A DNA stretch of 12,090 nucleotides. Origin: Pseudomonadota bacterium. GTDB taxonomy: Bacteria > Pseudomonadota > Alphaproteobacteria > Reyranellales > Reyranellaceae. Of this stretch, positions 6,719 through 12,090 are shown piece by piece. The DNA lies in assembly GCA_023386865.1 (NCBI GenBank), contig JAEWIV010000331.1, positions 1 through 12,090 on the forward strand, read 5' to 3'. The notes below the pieces were generated by a model, which saw only the letters and a program-made list of their open reading frames with translations, searched no databases and had not been told where the DNA came from. The first letter of the stretch is position 1. Every line of letters starts with the position of its first letter. A program made the translations under genes and the position numbers.

Positions 6719-6752
6719 CGGGCTTCGTATACAGACTCCGTGTTTTGTGCCG

Positions 6753-6781
6753 GTATCGTCCTTGCGATGGTTTGTATCGTC
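6753..6781. repeat. Pair of 8-bp direct repeats upstream of the ModA-like gene
   Basis: GTATCGTC occurs at 6753-6760 and again at 6774-6781, a 21-base period that puts both copies on the same helix face about 110 bases before the ModA-like start. It could be a regulator site or chance. No convincing -35/-10 pair is seen nearby. Confidence 0.3.
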
Positions 6782-6888
6782 GGTGTCGTGAGGATGTGAC
6801 GAGGTCGAGACGAGTGCCGGCGCTGCCGCGCCTTGGCACCCGCTCGCCATGATCAACAAGGACAGCGACACGAAAGCGAGGCAGCCGG

Positions 6889-7590
6889 ATGACACGAGAA
6901 CTGACGGTCTTCAGCACCATTGCCGTGCAGAGTGCGCTGGAAGCGCTGGTGCCGGCATTCGAGAAGGACCATGCGTGCCGCCTCGGCATCACCTGGAACA
7001 CCGCGCCGGTGCTGGTGAAGCGCCTGCAGGACGGCGAGACGGCCGACGTGCTGATCCTGAACCGCGCCGGCATGGACGCCATGATCCGCGACGGCCGCGT
7101 GCTGGCGGGAACGGAGACCACCCTCGCGAGCTCGGCCACGGCGCTGGCCGTCAAATCAGGCGCGCCACGGCCCGACATCTCCACACCGGACGCCTTGAAG
7201 CAGACGCTGCTGGCGGCGCGCGCGATCTCCTACAGCGATCCGGCCGCCGGCGGTGCGAGCGGGATCTACTTCGCCAAGCTGCTGGATCGCCTGGGCATCG
7301 CCACCGAAATCAACGCCAAGACGACGTATCCGCCGCCAGCCGGCCTGTGCGGCGACCTGTTGGTGAGCGGCGAGGTCGATCTTGCCGTCCAGCAGAAGCC
7401 CGAGCTGCTGCAGGTCGCCGGCATCGAGATCCTGGGTTTGCTGCCGGGCGACCTGCACATGGTCACGGTGTTCGTCGCCTGTGTCGAAGCATCGAGCGCC
7501 GAGGCCGCGATGGGCAGGGCGCTGATCGCCTTCCTGCGATCGCCGGCCTCGACGGCAGTGTTTCGCGCCAAGGGGCTTGATCCCGCCTAA
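6889..7590 (+). CDS. ModA-like (type II periplasmic-binding fold) protein without signal peptide
   Basis: A 233-residue protein resembling the molybdate/tungstate ABC transporter binding protein family. It opens directly with the first strand, TRELTVFSTIAVQSALEALV, then has ITWNTAPVLVKRLQDGETAD and VLILNRAGMDAMI (typical of ModA) and a mid-protein hinge region SYSDPAAGGASGIYFAKLLD. The ATG at 6889 has GAGG 7 bases upstream. Reading upstream in frame reaches a stop at 6850-6852 with no hydrophobic segment, so no signal peptide is encoded and the product should be cytoplasmic. No modB or modC neighbour is present. It may be a cytosolic ligand-binding or sensor protein rather than a transporter part. 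Its stop overlaps the phoR stop by 4 bases on the opposite strand, leaving no room for a terminator. Confidence 0.85.
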   Translation: MTRELTVFSTIAVQSALEALVPAFEKDHACRLGITWNTAPVLVKRLQDGETADVLILNRAGMDAMIRDGRVLAGTETTLASSATALAVKSGAPRPDISTPDALKQTLLAARAISYSDPAAGGASGIYFAKLLDRLGIATEINAKTTYPPPAGLCGDLLVSGEVDLAVQQKPELLQVAGIEILGLLPGDLHMVTVFVACVEASSAEAAMGRALIAFLRSPASTAVFRAKGLDPA

Positions 7591-8969
7591 CCGGCGGCGG
7601 GCAGTATCACGGTGAAGGTCGAGCCCTTGCCCGGCGTGCTCTGGATGTCGAGCCGGCCGCGATGTCGGTTGACCACATGCTTGACGATGGCAAGGCCGAG
7701 CCCCGTGCCGCCGAGCTGGCGCGACCGGGCGGCATCGACGCGGTAGAAGCGCTCGGTCAGGCGCGGCAAGTGGTTGGCCGGAATGCCGTCACCCTGGTCC
7801 GCGACGGCGACGGCGACACGGTCGCCGTCCATCGGCCGCGCCGTCACGTTCACGGTGGTGTCGGGCTTGGCGTACTTCACCGCATTGTCGACCAGGTTCT
7901 GGAACACGATGGTGAGCTCGTCGTAGTCGCCGATGGCAGCCGGAAGGTCAGGTTCGACGCTGAGCGCGATCACCACCTTGCGACTTGCCGCCTTGAGCTG
8001 CAGCAGGTCGAGCACGCCCTTCAGCACGCGGTCGATCTCGACCGCCGCGTCGGGCCGCGAATGCTCGTGCTGCTCGATGCGCGACAGCATCAGGAGATCG
8101 TCCACCAGGCGCCGCATGCGCTCCGCCTGCTCGGCCATGATGCCGAGGAAGCGCTCCCGGGCGCCTTCGTCGTGGCGCGCCGGCCCGCGCAGGGTCTCGA
8201 TGAAGCCGGCGAGGCCGGCAATGGGCGTCTTGAGCTCGTGGCTGGCGTTGGCGACGAAGTCGGCGCGCATGCGCTCGGCGCGGCGCAGCGCCGTCATGTC
8301 GTGCAGCACGATCAGGGCGAGCGAGCCGTCGGCGGCTGCGCGCGGCAGGCGTCGCAGGTGGGCCACGACGTCGAGCTCCGGCCGGCCGGCCCGCACGAAC
8401 TCGACGGCGGTCTGGTCGGGCCCGGTGAAGTTGCCGTCGCGGGTCTCGAGCAGGCCGTCGATCGCCGCCAGGAGCTGGGGCTGGCGGAACATGGTCGAGA
8501 GATCGCGCTCGGCGCCGGCGCTGCCCAGCAGCGCGCGGGCGGCGAGGTTGGTGCGCACGATGCGGCGGCTGCGATCGACGGCGATCAACGGGTCGGGCAG
8601 CCCGTCGACGATCGCCTGGGCGGAAGCCGCAAGATTGTCGATCGAGGCACGCTGGCGGCGCCAGCCGGCCGAGAGCTGGGCCGCCGCGGTGGCGAGCTCC
8701 TCGGTGGCGGGCGCAAACGACAGCCGCGGCATCACCGGCTCGCGCTCGTCCGACAGCTCGCCGACGAAGCGGGCGAAGCGGCCAAGCGAGCCGAGATAGC
8801 GCTGGACCAGCCAGACCGTGACCACGGCGATGCCGGCCATGGCCAGGAGCATCGCCCGACCGGCGAGGTGACCGGACCAGTAGAGCGCCAGCAGCGCGAT
8901 GAAGGAGGGGGCCAGCGCAACGGCGTTGGCGGCGAGGTAGCGGCGCAGCGGGACGGGCTGATCGGCCAC
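7587..8969 (-). CDS. phoR: PhoR-type sensor histidine kinase
   Basis: A 460-residue membrane histidine kinase, most likely the phosphate-starvation sensor that phosphorylates PhoB. Two membrane helices (about 13-34 and 38-58) with almost no periplasmic loop are typical of PhoR. A PAS-like region (about 115-225) precedes the HisKA domain, FVANASHELKTPIAGLAGF, with phosphoacceptor His244. The HATPase domain has QNLVDNAVKYA (357-367), DQGDGIP (391-397), FYRVD (408-412) and GGTGLGLAIV (420-429). The start appears to be GTG at 8969, 9 bases after the rhomboid stop. The ribosome binding site is poor, so coupling to rhomboid translation is likely. phoR assignment rests on architecture plus the pstS-pstC genes 6 kb downstream on the same strand. 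phoB is not in the window. It is the last gene of the five-gene minus-strand run. Confidence 0.9.
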   Translation of the reverse strand: MADQPVPLRRYLAANAVALAPSFIALLALYWSGHLAGRAMLLAMAGIAVVTVWLVQRYLGSLGRFARFVGELSDEREPVMPRLSFAPATEELATAAAQLSAGWRRQRASIDNLAASAQAIVDGLPDPLIAVDRSRRIVRTNLAARALLGSAGAERDLSTMFRQPQLLAAIDGLLETRDGNFTGPDQTAVEFVRAGRPELDVVAHLRRLPRAAADGSLALIVLHDMTALRRAERMRADFVANASHELKTPIAGLAGFIETLRGPARHDEGARERFLGIMAEQAERMRRLVDDLLMLSRIEQHEHSRPDAAVEIDRVLKGVLDLLQLKAASRKVVIALSVEPDLPAAIGDYDELTIVFQNLVDNAVKYAKPDTTVNVTARPMDGDRVAVAVADQGDGIPANHLPRLTERFYRVDAARSRQLGGTGLGLAIVKHVVNRHRGRLDIQSTPGKGSTFTVILPAAG

Positions 8970-8978
8970 GGCGCCACG

Positions 8979-9635
8979 CTACATGTAGCGGCGCGGCGCG
9001 AAGAAGCGGATAGCGAGGAGTCCGTAGACGAAACCGCCGACATGGGCTGCCCAGGCGATCTGCTCGCCGCCCGCGCCCGGCATGCCGCCGAACAGGCCGA
9101 AGAAGACGTTGAGCGCGATCCAGATGCCGGCGATGGGATAGAGCGAGGGCAGGCTGCCGACGTAGCGCATCAGCATCAGCACGGCGCCGAACACGCCGGA
9201 GATGGCGCCCGAGGCGCCAATGACGGGATCGACGGAGTCGGGATAGAGCAGGATCTGCACGCCACCCGCGACGATGCCGGCCGACAGGTAGAAGAGCACG
9301 AAGCGGCGCACCCCCAGCATGCGCTCGACCGGCGCGCCGAACGCCGCCAAGGTCACCATGTTGATGACGAGGTGCATCCAGCCGCCATGCAGGAACTGAT
9401 AGGTGATCGGCGAGGCGATCTGGGTCAGGAGGTCGCCATTGCCGCCGGTATAGGCCGCCGGCACCAGGCCGAACATCAGGACGATGGCGGTGTCCGTCCC
9501 CTCACCGAGCAGGCTGCGCAGGAGCTGGATGGCGACGTTGATGCCGATCAGCCACATCACGGCCGGCGGCAGGTTGATGGCCCGCTCGCCGGTGCCGCGT
9601 CCCCGCCCGCGGCGGTCGCTGTTGTCGAAAGGCAT
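8979..9635 (-). CDS. Rhomboid-family intramembrane serine protease
   Basis: A 218-residue polytopic inner-membrane protease of normal rhomboid length, with about six helices after a short basic cytoplasmic tail. The catalytic serine lies in VIGASGAISG (Ser142) and the catalytic histidine in AWAAHVGGFVYG (His198). The supporting FLHGGWMHLVINM (81-93; His83, His88, Asn92) supplies the oxyanion-side residues. All key residues are intact, so it should be active. It cleaves substrates within or near membrane helices; its target is unknown. ATG 9635 has GGAG 5 bases upstream. It lies between the small proline-rich membrane protein (41-base gap) and phoR (9-base gap), and is probably co-transcribed with both. 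Confidence 0.95.
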   Translation of the reverse strand: MPFDNSDRRGRGRGTGERAINLPPAVMWLIGINVAIQLLRSLLGEGTDTAIVLMFGLVPAAYTGGNGDLLTQIASPITYQFLHGGWMHLVINMVTLAAFGAPVERMLGVRRFVLFYLSAGIVAGGVQILLYPDSVDPVIGASGAISGVFGAVLMLMRYVGSLPSLYPIAGIWIALNVFFGLFGGMPGAGGEQIAWAAHVGGFVYGLLAIRFFAPRRYM

Positions 9636-9676
9636 TGCCGCTCCGTTTCAACCTTTGGCGCTGTCGCAATTCCTGC

Positions 9677-9928
9677 TTAGCGCTTTAGGCGGCGTGAGCC
9701 CAGCCAAAGAAACACGCCCCCCAGGATCAGCGTCGGCGAGCCGCAGAGTATGGCGATACCGCCCATCTCTCCCACTGGATTACCCTCGGTGGCGGCGAGG
9801 ATGCAGCCCAGGGTCAGAATCAGGACGATCGATCCCGAGATGGCGAAGAACCAGCCGAGCCCGCGGCCTTTCGGCGGCTGTGGCGGATGGACCGGAGGCG
9901 GCGGTGGAACCGGCGTCGGCTCGCTCAT
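9677..9928 (-). CDS. Small proline-rich membrane protein, 83 residues
   Basis: A proline-rich cytoplasmic start (MSEPTPVPPPPPVHPPQPPK) is followed by two predicted membrane helices, about residues 25-46 and 56-77, and a basic tail GSRRLKR. No enzymatic motif is visible. The ATG at 9928 overlaps the radical SAM stop by 4 bases (ATGA), so its translation is coupled to that enzyme. A more distant GAGGGG lies about 12 bases upstream. It could be an accessory or adaptor subunit that holds the radical SAM enzyme at the membrane, but this is inferred from coupling only. Confidence 0.8.
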   Translation of the reverse strand: MSEPTPVPPPPPVHPPQPPKGRGLGWFFAISGSIVLILTLGCILAATEGNPVGEMGGIAILCGSPTLILGGVFLWLGSRRLKR

Positions 9929-11352
9929 GCGCGCGGCTGCGCCCCTCGCGCGTCGGCCAAGCGAGCGTTCCCCGCCGCGCCGGGGCGATAGAAGGTGTTG
10001 TAGGTGTCGAACGGGATGATGGCGCCGTCCGGGGTCACGAAATGGACGCAGGAGCGCTTGACGTTGCCCAGGCAGAAATTGAAGCGGTCGAGGAACTCCA
10101 CGATGGTGATGCGGAAGACGTTCTCGTAGCCCGAGCCCTCGGGCATCGGCACATCGGGCAGGCAGCACAGCAGCGAGCCCAGGCGCTCGGCCGTGTTGGT
10201 GTCGGCAGTCGACAGCGACAGGAGATCGACGAAGCGCTGGCGCAGCTCGGGATACTTCTCGAAGGAGATGGCGTTGGGCACCGCGGGCAAGAGCGCCTCG
10301 CGCGGCACCAGCGAGGTGAGCGGGATCACCTTTTCGCCGTCGCGCACGCCGTAGCCGATCGAGATAGAGGCGGGATTGCAGGGCAAAGGGATCATGTCGC
10401 CGTCGGCGAACACGCCCGAGTCCTCGACGATTCGGCGGCGGATCTCCGACAGCACGATGCGGTTCTTCTTGGGGTCGAAGCCCTCGTTGCGGCCGGCGTC
10501 CTGCACCGGCTGGAAGTTGATGCCGCGCACGCACTTGTACTTCAGCGCATGGCGTACGATCGGACCGATCTCGTCGTCATTGACGCCGCGCTTCACGGTG
10601 CAGACCAGGGTCGTGGAAATGTTGCGCGCCTCGAGATTGGCCAGCGCCTGGCGGCGGATGCGCGTCAGCGCGGCACCGCGGATGTTCCTGAGCGCATCGT
10701 CGTTCAGCGAATCGAACTGCAGGTAGACCTCGAAGCCGGGCTTGAGCTCGGCGAGCGCATCACAGAAGGCCGGATCCTCGGCGATACGGATGCCGTTGGT
10801 GTTCAGCATCACGTGCTTGATGGGCCGGCGGCGCGCGGCGGCGAGGATCTCCAGGATCTGCGGATGGATGGTGGGCTCGCCGCCCGAGATCTGCACCAGG
10901 TCGGGCTCGCCTTCGCTGCGCACCAGGGCGTCGAGCATGAACTCGACCTCGGCGAGGCTGCGATGGCTGTTCCGCTTGGGCGAGGAATCGGCGAAGCACA
11001 CCGGGCAGGCGAGATTGCAGGCCTCGTTGATCTCGACGATGGCGAGGCACGAGTGCTGCTCGTGGTCGGGGCAGAGGCCGCAATCCCACGGACAGCCGCG
11101 CTCGGTGCGGGTGAACGGCGCCAATGGCCGGTCGCCGGGCTTGAGATACTCCAGGGTGCGCCGCCAGTAGACCGGGTCGTCCGACACCAGCGTCTTCATC
11201 ACGCCGTGCTCCGGACAGCGCTTGGAATAATAGATGCCGCCGTCCTCCTCGACGATCTTGGCCGGGACCAGACCCAGGCAGGTCTCGCAGAGGGACGTCG
11301 TCTGGCCGAGGAAGAGATACGGCGCGGACTTGCGCGCTACGCCGTCGTACAT
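9925..11352 (-). CDS. Radical SAM enzyme resembling the MJ0619/Tes (tetraether synthase) family
   Basis: A 475-residue radical SAM enzyme. The [4Fe-4S]/SAM motif is CNLACPVC (Cys112, Cys116, Cys119, CX3CX2C), with SGGEP at 156-160. Upstream are cysteine clusters typical of MJ0619-like proteins: CETC (22-25), CPEHG (46-50), and CPWDCGLCPDHEQHSC (Cys87, Cys91, Cys94, Cys102). The carboxyl end has FCLGNVKRSCVHFVTPDGA and IIPFDTYNTF, also a family trait; archaeal members, as I remember them, have Cys in place of the Asp in PFDTYN. Archaeal Tes couples lipid alkyl chains through sp3 C-C bonds; the role of bacterial relatives is not settled. The start is ATG 11352, with a GGGGA run upstream. It overlaps the Lgt-like gene by 16 bases and the small membrane protein by 4. 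A lipid or lipoprotein substrate is plausible but unproven. Confidence 0.88.
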   Translation of the reverse strand: MYDGVARKSAPYLFLGQTTSLCETCLGLVPAKIVEEDGGIYYSKRCPEHGVMKTLVSDDPVYWRRTLEYLKPGDRPLAPFTRTERGCPWDCGLCPDHEQHSCLAIVEINEACNLACPVCFADSSPKRNSHRSLAEVEFMLDALVRSEGEPDLVQISGGEPTIHPQILEILAAARRRPIKHVMLNTNGIRIAEDPAFCDALAELKPGFEVYLQFDSLNDDALRNIRGAALTRIRRQALANLEARNISTTLVCTVKRGVNDDEIGPIVRHALKYKCVRGINFQPVQDAGRNEGFDPKKNRIVLSEIRRRIVEDSGVFADGDMIPLPCNPASISIGYGVRDGEKVIPLTSLVPREALLPAVPNAISFEKYPELRQRFVDLLSLSTADTNTAERLGSLLCCLPDVPMPEGSGYENVFRITIVEFLDRFNFCLGNVKRSCVHFVTPDGAIIPFDTYNTFYRPGAAGNARLADARGAQPRA

Positions 11353-12062
11353 GCTCGGTCCCCGCTGCGGATCATCACGGCAGCGTACAGGACAAGACCC
11401 AGACAGACAAAATGGAAGAGGTTGAAGGGCCCGACCAGCGTCGCATAGGGCTTGACGAACTCCCAGGCGAAGCGCTGCAGGCCGTACCAGCCGACCGTAA
11501 GATAGAAGCCGTTGGCCAGCCAGAACCGATCGCGCGCCCTGAAACGCCAGATCAGCACGGCGAACATCGCGGCCATGGCGAGCGCTTCGTAGAGCTGCAC
11601 GGGATGGCGCGGGATGCCATCGCCGAAGTCGACGGCCCAGGGGACGCCGGTCGGCGTGCCATAGGTGAAGTCGGCGAGACCGGAGAAGAAGCAGCCCCAG
11701 CGGCCGACCGCGACCGTGGCGGCGAAAGGCGCGGCGAAGACGATGCCGGTCGAGCCCCGGATGCCGGTGAAGCGCTTGAACGCCTCGACCGCGGCGATCG
11801 CGCCCGCGATACCGCCCACCATGGAGAAGCCCAGCGCATGCATCCCGGAGAGCAGCGCGTTGGCGGTGCCGAAGAACATCGCGCCGCACAGCGCGCCGGC
11901 GCCGGCGGTGACGGCGTAGAGGCCGGGATGCGTCACGCGATTGGCCGGCAGCGCCTCGGCCGGAATGAGACGACGCGTGGTCCACCAGAACGCCGTCATC
12001 GAGGCAAGCCACGCCGCGACATCGAAGGCAGCGTGGATATAGGGAAGACCGAAGTAGGTCAT
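11337..12062 (-). CDS. Lgt-like (prolipoprotein diacylglyceryl transferase family) membrane protein
   Basis: A 241-residue polytopic inner-membrane protein of the Lgt family, which transfers diacylglycerol from phosphatidylglycerol to lipoprotein cysteines. Visible signatures are VGRWGCFFSGLADFTYG (119-135), VPWAVDFGDGIPRHPVQLYE (140-159) and GWYGLQRFAWEFVK (191-204). Arg121 and Arg197 match the two arginines important in E. coli Lgt (R143, R239). It is shorter and divergent: the usual SFHGGLIG appears as SMVGGIAG (no His), and GRIGNF reads GRWGCF. It is probably a paralogue with another substrate rather than the housekeeping enzyme. The ATG at 12062 has no clear ribosome binding site, and the frame is open to the window edge, so the true start could lie outside. 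It heads the five-gene run. Confidence 0.85.
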   Translation of the reverse strand: MTYFGLPYIHAAFDVAAWLASMTAFWWTTRRLIPAEALPANRVTHPGLYAVTAGAGALCGAMFFGTANALLSGMHALGFSMVGGIAGAIAAVEAFKRFTGIRGSTGIVFAAPFAATVAVGRWGCFFSGLADFTYGTPTGVPWAVDFGDGIPRHPVQLYEALAMAAMFAVLIWRFRARDRFWLANGFYLTVGWYGLQRFAWEFVKPYATLVGPFNLFHFVCLGLVLYAAVMIRSGDRACTTA

Positions 12063-12090
12063 GCCGGGCGCGCGCCACTCCAGTGGCGCG

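Noticed and set aside
6629..6895. 88-residue lipoprotein from GTG 6895 with a MASGC lipobox-like start
   Set aside because: It would overlap the ModA-like start antisense, the lipobox is poor, and the middle is low-complexity; only the last 29 codons look protein-like.
7662..9680. 672-codon plus-strand open frame opposite phoR and rhomboid
   Set aside because: High-GC shadow of two well-supported genes; its translation is low-complexity, rich in His, Arg, Gly and Asp, with no recognisable domain.
9484..11448. 654-codon plus-strand open frame opposite the radical SAM gene
   Set aside because: Antisense shadow; the minus strand carries complete radical SAM motifs in order.

Overview
The window is high-GC DNA with short intergenic gaps. 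It is most likely from an alphaproteobacterium of the Rhizobiales or Rhodospirillales type. That rests on base composition, on the alphaproteobacterial style of the PhoR and Pst proteins, and on a phosphate-regulation locus in which phoR lies near pst genes. I cannot name the genus from the sequence alone.

Left edge (1-1516, minus strand): the start of the phosphate-uptake operon. pstS (periplasmic phosphate-binding protein) is preceded by a textbook Pho box and a -10 element. It is followed by a strong hairpin and then by pstC, which runs off the window.

Middle (about 1517-7590): an accessory block lying between pstS and phoR, two genes that are neighbours in many alphaproteobacteria. In order it holds a possible arsA-like remnant, a small hypothetical gene (minus), an ArsR-rhodanese fusion regulator (minus), and a divergent operon of a SAM-dependent methyltransferase plus an MFS transporter (plus). 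Next come a second ArsR-type operator and promoter, a deleted arsR gene whose end overlaps a second MFS transporter, and a ModA-like substrate-binding protein without a signal peptide. Two AT-rich palindromes (3097-3116 and 5146-5169), each with a 6-bp spacer, are the likely operators. The block looks like a partly decayed thiol-, sulfur- or metalloid-responsive efflux island set in the phosphate locus. Arsenate is a phosphate analogue, so the placement may be meaningful, but no intact arsenic enzyme is present.

Right part (7587-12062, minus strand): a tight run of five genes. These are an Lgt-like membrane acyltransferase homologue, a radical SAM enzyme that resembles the MJ0619/Tes (tetraether synthase) family, a small proline-rich two-helix membrane protein, a rhomboid protease, and the phosphate sensor kinase phoR. 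The first three overlap or abut, and the other gaps are 41 and 9 bases. The Lgt-like plus Tes-like pair is the best candidate for an undescribed system, possibly a radical-based lipid or lipoprotein modification pathway. It is genetically linked to a membrane protease and the phosphate sensor. That function is inference; the gene order and motifs are read directly.
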